Source of the DNA: Thalassospira sp. ER-Se-21-Dark | Lineage (GTDB): Bacteria > Pseudomonadota > Alphaproteobacteria > Rhodospirillales > Thalassospiraceae | Direction: 5' to 3' | Length of the DNA: 64,000 nt | Assembly (NCBI RefSeq): GCF_017922435.1 | Contig: NZ_VDEZ01000004.1 | Span: 272,698 to 336,697 of the forward strand | Shown here: positions 18,300 through 27,382 of the stretch, piece after piece | Layout of the letters: each line of letters begins with the position of its first letter | How positions within the stretch are numbered: position 1 is the stretch's first letter | Translations under genes and position numbers: made by a program | The notes under the pieces: model-generated | The model's input: only the letters and a program-made list of their open reading frames with translations | Database searches by the model: none | Told to the model about the DNA's origin: nothing

Positions 18300-20480
18300 A
18301 TGGCGAAGCTCAAAGTTGATCAGGCAATGAAGCGCGCAAAGGCGCATATGCGCAAAGGCGAAATGGCCGAGGCGCGCGCCCTTTATGAAGCCGTCCTTGC
18401 CGATTATCCCAAAAACGAACGCGTCAAAACGGCCCTTGCCGAACTCAGCGGCCCTGTGAAGGTAGCTGCCCCTTCAAAGGGTGCTGCGTCCGGTACTACC
18501 GAGCCACCGGCCGAGGTGTTTGCCAAACTTTCGCAAGCCTATCAGGCCGGTCGTTTGCAAGATGTGCATGCCATGACCGGGCAGCTTTTGAGCCAGTATG
18601 GCAATTCTGCCAAGCTGTGGAACTTCCGTGCTGCGGTCAGCAGCAATCTGAACCTGCTTGACGATGCCGAGCAGGCCTTGCGACAGGTCGTGCGCCTGCA
18701 GCCGGGCATGGTTGCGGCCAAAAGCAACCTTGGCGTCATTCTGGAACGTCTTGGCAAGTTGGCCGAGGCAGAGGAATGCTATCGCGCGGTGATTGCGAGC
18801 GCCCCCGAATTTGCCGAGGCGCATAACAATCTGGGTAACATCCTTAAAAGTAGCGGCAAGCTTGAAGAAGCCCAAGGCTGCTATATCAATGCAATTGCGC
18901 GCAAGGCAGATTATGCTGACGCGCATTATAACCTTGCCAACACGCTCCGCGAACGCGACCAGCTTGAAGACGCCAAACAGCAATATTTCAAGACGCTCAA
19001 GCTGCAGCCGAAACTGGCTGAAGCCTGGTACGGCCTTGGGCAAACCTTGGCGGAGCTTAAATCTGCGCCAGAAGCGGTTGAAGCGTATCAACGCGCCCTT
19101 GCCATCAAACCGGGCTACGTTTTGGCGATTGTTGAGCTATTGCGCGAACAAAGCCGTTTGTGTGACTGGCGGGCGTGTGATCTGTTTGATCAGTATGGCG
19201 CACAGCTTGGCGTCACGGGCGAGGCTGCCTTGCCATTCCCGTTGCTGCCGTTTGAGGATAACCCGGCCCATCAACTGGCCCGGTCGCGCAACTGGGCACA
19301 AAGCCACTTCTCGGCCGCCGCCCCGGTATCCACGATCCAGCCAACCCCGGCGGACGGGCGCAAAATCCGGTTGGGCTATTTCTCGGCCGATTTTCATGAT
19401 CACGCCACCATGTTCCTGATGGCCGGCATTCTGCGCCATCATGACAGGTCGAAATTCGAGATCTTTGCGTTCAGCTATGGCCATACCACGGATGGCGCAC
19501 AACGCGATCAGATGTTGGAGAATGTTGACCAGTTCTTTGATGTGCAGGAAATGTCGGATGGCGTTCTGGTCGCATTTGCCCGCGAACAGAACCTTGATAT
19601 CGCAATCGACCTCAAGGGCTATACCCGCAACAGCCGTCTGGAACCGTTTGCCAAACGCGTGGCACCGTTGCAGATCAGCTACCTTGGCTATCCCGGTACG
19701 CTTGGCGCAGATTTCATCGATTATATCATCGCTGACCCGGTCGTCATTCCGCCCGAACAGCGCAGCGGTTATCACGAGAAGATCATTTATCTGCCGGGGT
19801 GCTATCAGCCCAATGACAATACGCGCGACATCTCGAACAAGCCGATGACGCGCGCCGAGCTTGGCCTGCCCGAAGATGGTTTTGTGTTCTGTTGTCTGAA
19901 CAACAACTACAAAATCATGCCAGCCGAATTTGCCATCTGGATGCGGGTGATGAAGAAGGTTGAAGGCAGTGTGCTCTGGCTTTGGTGCAATGATGATGTC
20001 GCCAAGACCAACCTGCGCGAGAGTGCGGAAAAGCATGGGGTTTCGGGTGACCGTCTGATCTTTGCCGGTTACATGCCGCAGTCCGAGCATCTCGCGCGCT
20101 TGCGCCATGCCGACCTGTTTATCGATACCTTTAATGTCAATGCACACACGACCGCCAGTGACGCGCTCTGGGCCGGATTGCCGGTGGTGACACTGGCCGG
20201 AAAACAGTTCGCCGCCCGCGTTGCCGCCAGCCTGCTGTCGGTTATCGGCCTGCCGGAACTGACCGCCGAAACGCCCGAGGCCTATGAGGAGCTCATTCTC
20301 AAGCTCGCGCAAAACCCCGACATGCTGGCAGATCTGCGCACCAAGCTTGACGCAAATCGCCTAACCCAACCTCTGTTTGATACCGAAGGCTACACGCGCG
20401 GGTTTGAGCAGGGGCTGGAGCAGGCGTTTGTGCAAAGGTTGGCTGGGGAAGCGTTTTCGGACATTGCGGTTAATGTCTAG
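18300..20480 (+). CDS. TPR protein with O-GlcNAc transferase (SPINDLY-like) domain
   Basis: This protein has about 726 residues. The N-terminal 270 hold at least five TPR units (for example AEAHNNLGNILKSSGKLEEAQGCYINAIARKAD). The C-terminal half is glycosyltransferase family 41: IRLGYFSADFHDHATMFLM, QISYLGYPGTLGADFIDYIIADP, FVFCCLNNNYKIMPAEF and the nucleotide-sugar region NAHTTASDALWAGLPVVT. Eukaryotic relatives put GlcNAc or fucose on Ser/Thr of proteins; bacterial ones often modify flagellin or adhesins. Acceptor and sugar are unknown here. The start at 18300 is chosen because earlier frame codons run through tRNA-His; an ATG at 18276 is the alternative. Neither has a strong ribosome site. 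Confidence 0.87.
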   Translation: MAKLKVDQAMKRAKAHMRKGEMAEARALYEAVLADYPKNERVKTALAELSGPVKVAAPSKGAASGTTEPPAEVFAKLSQAYQAGRLQDVHAMTGQLLSQYGNSAKLWNFRAAVSSNLNLLDDAEQALRQVVRLQPGMVAAKSNLGVILERLGKLAEAEECYRAVIASAPEFAEAHNNLGNILKSSGKLEEAQGCYINAIARKADYADAHYNLANTLRERDQLEDAKQQYFKTLKLQPKLAEAWYGLGQTLAELKSAPEAVEAYQRALAIKPGYVLAIVELLREQSRLCDWRACDLFDQYGAQLGVTGEAALPFPLLPFEDNPAHQLARSRNWAQSHFSAAAPVSTIQPTPADGRKIRLGYFSADFHDHATMFLMAGILRHHDRSKFEIFAFSYGHTTDGAQRDQMLENVDQFFDVQEMSDGVLVAFAREQNLDIAIDLKGYTRNSRLEPFAKRVAPLQISYLGYPGTLGADFIDYIIADPVVIPPEQRSGYHEKIIYLPGCYQPNDNTRDISNKPMTRAELGLPEDGFVFCCLNNNYKIMPAEFAIWMRVMKKVEGSVLWLWCNDDVAKTNLRESAEKHGVSGDRLIFAGYMPQSEHLARLRHADLFIDTFNVNAHTTASDALWAGLPVVTLAGKQFAARVAASLLSVIGLPELTAETPEAYEELILKLAQNPDMLADLRTKLDANRLTQPLFDTEGYTRGFEQGLEQAFVQRLAGEAFSDIAVNV

Positions 20481-20647
20481 GCTTGTCTGATTGTGGTCTG
20501 ATGTCACATTCCTGACGAAATAATTCCGAATAAGGGACGCATCTTCCGGCTCGATTGACTGGAAGGTTGTGCGTTGCGGTCCGCGGTCACATGGACTGCG
20601 TATAGGTTTAGTGCGCATATGACCCCGACCTTCAAGGACTGATGGAT

Positions 20648-21658
20648 ATGCCGGGCAAAAGACCACTTCCGATGCTGACCCGCCGTGCCTTCTCAGTGAC
20701 CCTTCTGGGCGCGATGGCCACTCCCGCTATGGGCCGGGCCTTTGCTCAGACGCCGACCAATATCCGTTCGCGAATTGCTGACATGTCCCAGCTTCACGCA
20801 ATCATGGTCCAGCGCGGTGACGAGATTATTGTTGCCGAAGCACCGCGCGGGCTGGGTTTGGATCGGGTTGCGAACATCAAGTCCTGCTCGAAAAGCATCA
20901 TCGGTCTGCTGACCGGTAACGCGATTGCGCAAGGAGCGATCTCCTCGGTCGACGCCACCATCGGCGAAATCGCACCGTCTATCATTCCGTCGAACGCCAC
21001 CCCCGGTGTGGAAGACCTGACCATCGAAGATCTGGTGACGCTCCGGGCCGGGCTTGAAAGCACATCAGGGCGCAATTACGGCGCTTGGGTCAATTCCGAT
21101 AACTGGGTTTCCTTTGCGCTGCGCCGCCCCATGGTCGCCACGCCGGGCAGGCGGATGATCTATTCCACCGGCACCACGCATGTCCTTGGTGCGGTGCTTG
21201 CGGTTGCGACCGGGAAAAGCCTGCTCGCGCAGGCGCGCGATGTCCTTGGTCAGCCGCTCGGTATTGAAATTCCAGCTTGGACACGCGATCCGCAAGGCTA
21301 TTATTTCGGCGGGAATCAGATGGCGATGACCCCGCGCGGGATGTTGCGCATCGCGACCCTCATGCGGGATCAAGGCAGGTTCAATGGCGACCAGATCATT
21401 CCAGCGGACTGGATAGACCAGTCAACCCAACCCCACACCCGATCACCATATTCGGGGCTCGCGTATGGTTATGGCTGGTTCCTGAGCCGTAGCGGTTTCA
21501 TTATCGCACGCGGCTATGGCGGTCAGATCATTGCGGCCCATCCGGAAAAGAACCTGGCGGTAGCCATCACCTCTGATCCGACCTCGCCCGCACGATCAGG
21601 CGGATATTTTGGGGATTTGATGGACCTGCTTGAGGGACCCGTGCTTTCACTGGCCTGA
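20648..21658 (+). CDS. Exported serine hydrolase, beta-lactamase class C fold
   Basis: This 336-residue protein starts with a twin-arginine-type signal (MLTRRAFSVTLLGAMATPAM, then an AFAQ cleavage region). The active-site SxxK is SCSK at about residues 79-82. Further family segments are TIEDLVTLRAGLES, YSTGTTHVLGAVLA and a C-terminal GYGGQIIAAHPEKNLAVAIT. Such proteins cover esterases, D-aminopeptidases and DD-peptidases, and nothing here argues for beta-lactam resistance. The ATG at 20648 fits the AAGGA at 20634-20638 better than the ATG at 20642. Confidence 0.85.
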   Translation: MPGKRPLPMLTRRAFSVTLLGAMATPAMGRAFAQTPTNIRSRIADMSQLHAIMVQRGDEIIVAEAPRGLGLDRVANIKSCSKSIIGLLTGNAIAQGAISSVDATIGEIAPSIIPSNATPGVEDLTIEDLVTLRAGLESTSGRNYGAWVNSDNWVSFALRRPMVATPGRRMIYSTGTTHVLGAVLAVATGKSLLAQARDVLGQPLGIEIPAWTRDPQGYYFGGNQMAMTPRGMLRIATLMRDQGRFNGDQIIPADWIDQSTQPHTRSPYSGLAYGYGWFLSRSGFIIARGYGGQIIAAHPEKNLAVAITSDPTSPARSGGYFGDLMDLLEGPVLSLA

Positions 21659-21818
21659 CAGAAGTGTCTAAAGAGCATGTAGAAAAGGTGGCGGCCATGA
21701 TGGGGCAGAAAAACAAACCTGTCCCCTTTTTCGCGCACTTATTATGAAATCAAATGTAAATAGTAGTTCGGTCTGTTGTTGGTAGGCTTAACCTGAAAGG
21801 ACTGTATTGGCGACTTAT

Positions 21819-22517
21819 CTATTGAGAAGACGTTTCAATCGCGTTTTCTAGTGATTTCTTCATTTTCGCAAATTGAGTCCTGTTGTTGAAAATTGGTAGT
21901 GTAAGTCTGCGCAAATTTTGGCAAACAGTATGATGTTTAGAGATAATGGTAGAATTCAAGCCGCCCGATGATACGTACATACGTTTTGTGGAAGCGAAAA
22001 TCGACGATAATTCACTCAATAAATGCTGTAGCGCATATTTTGCTTCATAAAAATGCACGTTGCATTCCTGATGATTGCTTTCATTTAAGAAGTTCAATCT
22101 ATGTTGAGTGGTTGTTATTTCAGAACCTATCTGCTCAAATATTTCGTCGAAATGTACATGGAAAATATGCGGAGTAGGTTTGTTTGAATGGTAGAAATCG
22201 TATGTTTCCGTGGTTAAAGTCTTAACTTTTTCAGAGATATCAGCGATGCTTTTTTCTACCGTATTCGCTATATCTATTGAGGGTTGGAATTTCGCGCGCA
22301 TCGTGTTCTTTAATCTTCGTTGGTCAATTATCCTTTGTTTTGTGAATAGCAGGTAGGCAACCAAAACACCGATTACAGAACCTATCAGGCTTTGCCAAAT
22401 CTCAAGCTGGTTCATCAATACGCATCCATACAAGGTCAAAAATCCCCAAACACCAAATAGAAATAAGCTCAATATAGGCACTTTGATGAAGAGAAATATG
22501 ATGCAATTCAGGTGCAA
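21819..22517 (-). CDS. AT-rich orphan membrane protein of unknown function
   Basis: This 232-residue protein is not recognised. Two hydrophobic stretches (about residues 5-30 and 42-58) are followed by a long helical cytoplasmic part with likely coiled coil (FQPSIDIANTVEKSIADISE). Codon use and base composition are clearly more AT-rich than all neighbours, which suggests recent transfer. GAGGG lies six bases before the TTG at 22517; a shorter form could start at the ATG at 22415. It sits alone between a serine hydrolase and pyrC. No partner gene or mobile-element remnant is visible. Confidence 0.6.
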   Translation of the reverse strand: MHLNCIIFLFIKVPILSLFLFGVWGFLTLYGCVLMNQLEIWQSLIGSVIGVLVAYLLFTKQRIIDQRRLKNTMRAKFQPSIDIANTVEKSIADISEKVKTLTTETYDFYHSNKPTPHIFHVHFDEIFEQIGSEITTTQHRLNFLNESNHQECNVHFYEAKYALQHLLSELSSIFASTKRMYVSSGGLNSTIISKHHTVCQNLRRLTLPIFNNRTQFAKMKKSLENAIETSSQ

Positions 22518-22643
22518 GGCAGACCCTCACTAATTTTCTGAGCGCAAACTAATTAAACTACATAATTCCATAAAAGCACCTAATCTGCTAGGTAACGCTC
22601 CATATTTCCCCAACGGGTTCATTGCTTGCCAGGAGATCGCCCT

Positions 22644-23690
22644 ATGTCGACCAATCGCATTACCCTTCGCCGTCCCGATGACTGGCATTTGCATTTGCGA
22701 GATGGCGAGATGTTGAAAGGTGTGATTGGCGAGACGTCCGAACATTTTGCCCGCGCGATCATCATGCCCAATCTGGTACCGCCGGTGGTCAAGACGGCCG
22801 ATGCCGTGGCATATCGCGACCGGATTACCGCCGCCATCCCGTCAGGCCATGATTTTACCCCGCTGATGACGCTTTATCTGACCGAGGGCAGCAATCCCGA
22901 TGATATCGAGGAAGGTTACAAGGCCGGTGTGATCACGGCACTCAAGCTTTATCCGGCCGGGGCGACTACGAATTCGGACAGTGGTGTGCGCAATTTCGAT
23001 AATGCCATGCCAGCGCTGGAGCGTATGGCAGAGCTTGGCATTCCGCTATGTGTACACGGCGAAGTCACCGATCCCGACATTGATATTTTTGACCGTGAAG
23101 CGGTGTTTATCGACCGGGTTCTCGATCCGCTGCGCAAGCGTCTGCCGGAACTGCGCGTGGTGATGGAGCACATCACGACCGAAGACGGTGTCGATTATGT
23201 CAAAGCCAATGACAACAACCTTGGTGCTACGATCACGACGCACCATCTGATCATTAACCGCAATGCCATTCTGGTTGGCGGCATTCATCCGCATATGTAT
23301 TGCCTGCCGGTTGCCAAGCGTGAAAAGCATCGTTTGGCGCTGCGTGCGGCGGCGACGTCGGGTAATGTGCGTTTCTTCCTTGGAACAGACTCAGCGCCGC
23401 ATACCGACGAGCGCAAGGAAAGCCCGTGCGGCTGTGCCGGGATCTTTACCGCCAACAACACCGTGCAGCTTCTGGCGCACGTGTTTGAGGAAGAAGGGGC
23501 GCTTGATAAGCTTGAAGGCTTTGCCTCGATCCATGGCCCGCAATATTACGGCCTGCCAATCAATGGTGATCAGATCACGCTGGAAAAACGCAGCGAGCCG
23601 GCCAAGTTCGCGGAGAAGATCGAAACCGGCGAAGGCCCGGTGACGGTGTTTAATCCGGGCTTTGACGTGTTCTGGCATTACGCTGACTGA
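22644..23690 (+). CDS. pyrC: Dihydroorotase, class II
   Basis: This 348-residue zinc amidohydrolase closes carbamoyl-aspartate to dihydroorotate in pyrimidine synthesis. The metal motif [10 protein letters not shown], the carboxylated Lys segment [17 protein letters not shown], the VHGEVTD and [11 protein letters not shown]is regions, and the late catalytic [11 protein letters not shown] are all present. Length and motifs match the monofunctional E. coli type. AGGAG at 22631-22635 fixes the ATG at 22644; the frame opens at a TTG 18 bases earlier. A perfect terminator follows. Confidence 0.97.
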   Translation: MSTNRITLRRPDDWHLHLRDGEMLKGVIGETSEHFARAIIMPNLVPPVVKTADAVAYRDRITAAIPSGHDFTPLMTLYLTEGSNPDDIEEGYKAGVITALKLYPAGATTNSDSGVRNFDNAMPALERMAELGIPLCVHGEVTDPDIDIFDREAVFIDRVLDPLRKRLPELRVVMEHITTEDGVDYVKANDNNLGATITTHHLIINRNAILVGGIHPHMYCLPVAKREKHRLALRAAATSGNVRFFLGTDSAPHTDERKESPCGCAGIFTANNTVQLLAHVFEEEGALDKLEGFASIHGPQYYGLPINGDQITLEKRSEPAKFAEKIETGEGPVTVFNPGFDVFWHYAD

Positions 23691-23709
23691 TTTCGGTGAC
23701 AGACAAAGC

Positions 23710-23738
23710 AAAAGCGGCTCCGAGTGGGCCGCTTTTTT
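23710..23738 (+). terminator. Rho-independent terminator after pyrC
   Basis: AAAAGCGGC pairs with GCCGCTTTT and is followed by more T residues. Confidence 0.9.
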
Positions 23739-23771
23739 GTTGGGCTATCTTCATTCCGGGCGGCGCGGATG

Positions 23772-24656
23772 CTAACCGCTGAGGTCAATTTTGCCCGGCG
23801 CTGCATTTAGGCCAAGGGCCATGCGATAGCTTTCTGCCGCCGCACTGGCCTGCGAGGCGATCATCGCCGAGATGTTCTTTGATGCGCCCTTGGCGACATT
23901 GAAATCAGCCGCCGAACTTCCGGGCACCGATGCCGCACGTGAAATGGCGGCCTGATTGGCAATCGCCGCCACACCATCAAGTCCCTGAATGGGGCGGATG
24001 CTGACTTTGCCGCCGGTGGCATAAAGCCGCCCGTCGGGGCCTGCGGTATAGCTGTAGCTGATCATGCCGGCATTGGCCCCGGCGAGGGTTTGGTGGCTTT
24101 CTTCCTCTGTCCGGACAATCGCATCGCGGGCACTTAGTTCGCGCACAATCTCACGTTCCGACGCGGTCAGGAGGGCCGGGTTTGAGGTGGGTTGGCGCGC
24201 ATTTTCCGGGGTGGCTTCGCGTTCTTCCTGCTGGCGCTGTGTCGGGCTTTGGGTATTCGCATCGTCCGGTGCAGCACCATGAATATCGCGCGGATCAAGC
24301 TGTTGAATGATGGTCACCACCGAGGCCGCACTGTTGACCGGTGCGGTTTGCGCAGGCGTAGGCGAAGGTGGCGGTGCCGCTTGGCGCTCGCCCGTATTGG
24401 AGGATTGCGATGGGTTTGTTTGATCTGTCCGTGCCGAAGGGCCGTTTGCCGGGGCTTGTGTGGCAGCAGCGATGGTGCTGGAAAGCGGGACAAGCGCAAC
24501 GGCGGCTGGTAATGTTTGCGGCGCAGACGTGAGCGTTCCGCCCGACCCGTTGGTTGGCGGTTGGCTCCCGGAGCCGAGCAGGGCGCGTGTGGCAATAATC
24601 TGGCCAAGTTGCCCGCCACTGCCGGGGATAACCTGTATTGCACCTGCCTGTATCAT
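23772..24656 (-). CDS. SprA-related / CJM1_0395-type putative metalloprotease, degenerate active site
   Basis: This 294-residue protein has a long Ala/Pro/Gln/Thr-rich low-complexity N-terminal half and a conserved C-terminal region (VRELSARDAIVRTEEESHQTL, then SYSYTAGPDGRLYATGGKVS). That region matches a family annotated as putative metalloproteases, which normally show an HExxH motif (HEQAH) right after the VR. Here the matching residues are EEESH, so the first metal-binding His is lost while Glu and the second His remain. Function is unknown. It lies convergent to pyrC behind a shared terminator. Confidence 0.65.
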   Translation of the reverse strand: MIQAGAIQVIPGSGGQLGQIIATRALLGSGSQPPTNGSGGTLTSAPQTLPAAVALVPLSSTIAAATQAPANGPSARTDQTNPSQSSNTGERQAAPPPSPTPAQTAPVNSAASVVTIIQQLDPRDIHGAAPDDANTQSPTQRQQEEREATPENARQPTSNPALLTASEREIVRELSARDAIVRTEEESHQTLAGANAGMISYSYTAGPDGRLYATGGKVSIRPIQGLDGVAAIANQAAISRAASVPGSSAADFNVAKGASKNISAMIASQASAAAESYRMALGLNAAPGKIDLSG

Positions 24657-24810
24657 GACGCCCAGTATAGCCCAGCTTGGGGTTAAATGTATATAAGCCG
24701 ATCAAGGGGATGACAGGGCGTTATGACAGAGATCACGCCGGTTTGATGCGCCGGTTTTGCCCGCACCGGTTAAGGTGGGATCAAATCTGTTGAAATCTGG
24801 TTTGGTGATC

Positions 24811-25656
24811 ATGCGTGCGTTGAGTGTTGCCCTGTCCTTTTTGCTGATTGCTGTCGCGGTTGTTGTGCCTGTGCGCCACTTGCAGGCTGCGCCGGATGCC
24901 GATTTATGGCCGGATTGGCAGGCGCATGATCCGGGCAGTACGGTCGAGATTGACCATGGCGATTGGCAGGCGGTGCTGGATCGCTATGTCACCCAACATG
25001 CGCCCGGTGTGACCAGTTTTGATTATGCAGCCGCCAGTCGGGATGGCGGGACGGAGATGGTCGCGGGCTATGTCGATGCCATGACCAAGATCAACGTCGA
25101 TGCGCTTAACCGCGATCAACAATTTGCCTATTGGGTGAACCTGTATAATGCGCTGACCGTTAAGGTGGTTCTGGACCATTATCCGGTCGATAGCATCCGC
25201 GATATCGACATCTCGCCTGGGTTATTTTCATCTGGCCCATGGGGCAAGAAACTGATCACGGTCGAGGGCAGGACGCTTAGCCTTGATGATATCGAACATC
25301 GCATATTGCGACCGATCTGGCGCGATGCGCGCATTCATTATGTGGTCAATTGTGCGTCGATTGGTTGCCCGGCATTGGCGCCGGAGGCCTTTGACGCGGA
25401 CAAGCTTGAAGCGCAGCTGGATCAGGCGGCGCGTGATTTCATCAACCATCCACGCGCGGTGCGTATCAATGCCGATGGCGGCCTTGTGCTTTCAAGCCTG
25501 TATGACTGGTATCGGGATGATTTCGGGAAAAGTGATGCGGAATTCATCGCGCATCTGAGAAAATTCGCCGGGTCGGAGCTGACGAAAGCTCTGGGCGGTA
25601 TCACGGAACTTGATGTCGCCGACTATGAATATGACTGGGCGTTGAACGCCCGATAG
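24811..25656 (+). CDS. Exported DUF547 protein
   Basis: This 281-residue protein starts with a signal peptide (MRALSVALSFLLIAVAVVVP, then HLQAAPD). The mature part has the DUF547 pattern: NRDQQFAYWVNLYNALTVKV, SLDDIEHRILRP, and a Cys-containing IHYVVNCASIGCPALAPEAF, followed by INADGGLVLSSLYDWYRDDFG. The family is common in marine bacteria and has no settled function; conserved Cys, His and Asn have led to suggestions of a hydrolase or transferase. I start at the ATG at 24811, which gives a clean signal peptide; the frame opens 54 bases earlier. Confidence 0.8.
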   Translation: MRALSVALSFLLIAVAVVVPVRHLQAAPDADLWPDWQAHDPGSTVEIDHGDWQAVLDRYVTQHAPGVTSFDYAAASRDGGTEMVAGYVDAMTKINVDALNRDQQFAYWVNLYNALTVKVVLDHYPVDSIRDIDISPGLFSSGPWGKKLITVEGRTLSLDDIEHRILRPIWRDARIHYVVNCASIGCPALAPEAFDADKLEAQLDQAARDFINHPRAVRINADGGLVLSSLYDWYRDDFGKSDAEFIAHLRKFAGSELTKALGGITELDVADYEYDWALNAR

Positions 25657-25680
25657 TACCCGCCAAGGTGAACCGGTGCG

Positions 25681-25899
25681 TTACGCCGCCGTGTTGTGTA
25701 GCCCTGGTTTGACAGGGTTGGTCGTGGCCCATGCATCGGCATGTGCGTCCTCGACCGGATTTTCCGGCCGATTCTGATTTACCTGCTCAATCGTGTGACG
25801 AACATCACTGGCAGAGACGCCGTCATAGCGCATTAATGTCTGAACGATCGGGTCGGCAAGCATGTCTTCGACCGTCAATTCCTGATCAACATAACTCAT
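25681..25899 (-). CDS. Small protein of unknown function behind an iron-box-like palindrome
   Basis: This 72-73 residue acidic, soluble protein (MSYVDQELTVEDMLADPIVQ at the start, NPVKPGLHNTAA at the end) has no Cys, no membrane segment and no recognised domain. GGGA lies six to nine bases before the paired ATGs at 25902 and 25899. A 19-base near-palindrome at 25942-25960, similar to the one before the TonB-dependent receptor at 38461, lies about 45 bases upstream and would sit in its promoter. The gene is short, but its start signals and position support real expression. Confidence 0.6.
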   Translation of the reverse strand: MSYVDQELTVEDMLADPIVQTLMRYDGVSASDVRHTIEQVNQNRPENPVEDAHADAWATTNPVKPGLHNTAA

Positions 25900-26207
25900 C
25901 ATCTCATATCCCGATTTTTTTGTTATGCGTAATGTAATGCAATTGCAAGTCATTCGCAATAACTATTCTGTGTCGATGGTGACTTTTTTTCATTTTTGTC
26001 TCTGAAACGCTTTGATCTGCCTTAAGGCAGGGCATCTATGCGAGAATTTCGCAAACTGCATTCAGCGGCCTGCAGCGTGCTGTTATTGGGGCAAAATCTG
26101 TGAAAAGGTATTTCCTTGATTAAAAAGCGTATGGGTCTTAACGCTTGATCTGGTCTGTTCGTCACCGCGATAAGGCCCAATAAGTATGGCAAAAATGGGC
26201 TAATAAA
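25900..26207. other. Divergent intergenic region
   Basis: This 308-base, AT-richer stretch separates the small ORF from a DMT transporter. It holds the iron-box-like palindrome at 25942-25960. No further gene or strong hairpin is seen in the remainder. Confidence 0.5.
25944..25958 (-). promoter_or_regulatory. Putative Fur-type iron box
   Basis: The minus strand reads TGCGAATGACTTGCA, a 7-1-7 near-palindrome inside the longer ATTGCAAGTCATTCGCAAT (25942-25960). It resembles the TGCAAAT-N-ATTTGCA type boxes described for Fur/Mur proteins of alphaproteobacteria, and shares TGCGAATGA with the site before the TonB-dependent receptor. Confidence 0.5.
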
Positions 26208-27179
26208 ATGAAACGTCCGGGAATTCGTGAATACGGCTTGCTGTTGCTGCTGGCCTTGATGTGGGGAAGTTCGTTCACCTTCATCAAAATCGGCGTGCAT
26301 GCCTATTCGCCGCTGGTGGTGGCCTGTGGCCGTTTGTCCTTTGCCGCCCTTGTCCTGTGGTGTTTCGCAGCTATTCGTAAATCCGAACTGCCCAAGGGGC
26401 GTGGTGCCTGGATTTCGACCTTTATGGTGGCCCTGATCGGCAATGCCATTCCGTTCTTTTTGATCAGTTTTGGCGAAACACAGGTCGATGCCGGATTGGC
26501 CGCGATCCTGATGTCGACCGTGCCGCTGACCACGGTGGTCTTGGCGCATTTCTTTACCCATGATGAAAAGCTTTCGACCGGCAAGGTCGTCGGCGTGATT
26601 TTGGGAACGATCGGCGTGATTGTGCTGGTCGGGCCGGAAACACTTTCCGGGCTGGGGGGAGAATTCCTGTTCCAGTTGGCCATTCTGGTTGCAGCAATCG
26701 GTTATGGGATCTCATCGCTTGTGGCGCGCAATCTGCGTGATCAGCCGCGCATCGGATCGACGGCCGTGATCCTGACTTTTGCCGCCTTGATGCTGATGCC
26801 CTTTACCCTGATTATCGATCAGCCCTGGACAATGGACTGGGACCCTGAAGGCGCACTTGCCATCATGTATCTCGGCATGTTCCCGACCGGCATTGCCATG
26901 TTCCTGATCCTGCAACTGATTGCGGTGGCCGGGGCCAGCTTCCTTGTGTTTAACAATTATCTGGTGCCAGCTGTTGGTGTGGTCATCAGTTTTATTGTGC
27001 TGGGCGAAGTGCCCCAACCCAATGCATTGATTGCCCTGGCGGTCATTCTGGGCGGGATTGCCGCATCACAGATGCGTTTTGGCCGCAAACCGAAGGATGT
27101 CGAGCGGCCGGTTTTGAAGTCTGATCCGATGACACCGGTGATGGAAGTTCCCAAAGGCGACAAATCGGGCGGAAAGTGA
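26208..27179 (+). CDS. DMT/EamA-family transporter
   Basis: This 323-residue membrane protein has about ten hydrophobic helices in two EamA repeats. The start YGLLLLLALMWGSSFTFIKI is a classic EamA opening, and the second repeat includes ASFLVFNNYLVPAVGVVISF. A charged tail of about 40 residues (RFGRKPKDVERP onward) lies in the cytoplasm. Members mostly export metabolites or amino acids; no substrate can be named. It has no close co-directional partner and is followed 200 bases later by gyrA. Confidence 0.87.
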   Translation: MKRPGIREYGLLLLLALMWGSSFTFIKIGVHAYSPLVVACGRLSFAALVLWCFAAIRKSELPKGRGAWISTFMVALIGNAIPFFLISFGETQVDAGLAAILMSTVPLTTVVLAHFFTHDEKLSTGKVVGVILGTIGVIVLVGPETLSGLGGEFLFQLAILVAAIGYGISSLVARNLRDQPRIGSTAVILTFAALMLMPFTLIIDQPWTMDWDPEGALAIMYLGMFPTGIAMFLILQLIAVAGASFLVFNNYLVPAVGVVISFIVLGEVPQPNALIALAVILGGIAASQMRFGRKPKDVERPVLKSDPMTPVMEVPKGDKSGGK

Positions 27180-27382
27180 CGGTTTTATATGCCGGAAAAA
27201 CCGCGAATTTTCGCGAAATTTCGAACTTTATTGCCCAACCTTGCGCGATAGGATTTGTCAATATTGTTTGTGCGGGACAAACCTGATACTTTCCGCCTTT
27301 CTGGTCCGGCATGTGCCTTCAAATAGGTGTATGTCACGCCGATTGAATCATTTCTGATCAAGCGTTTAAGAGGTCACGGCCT

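Noticed and set aside
19137..20312. 391-codon minus-strand frame opposite the O-GlcNAc-transferase-like gene
   Set aside because: The plus strand has well-conserved family motifs over the same bases.
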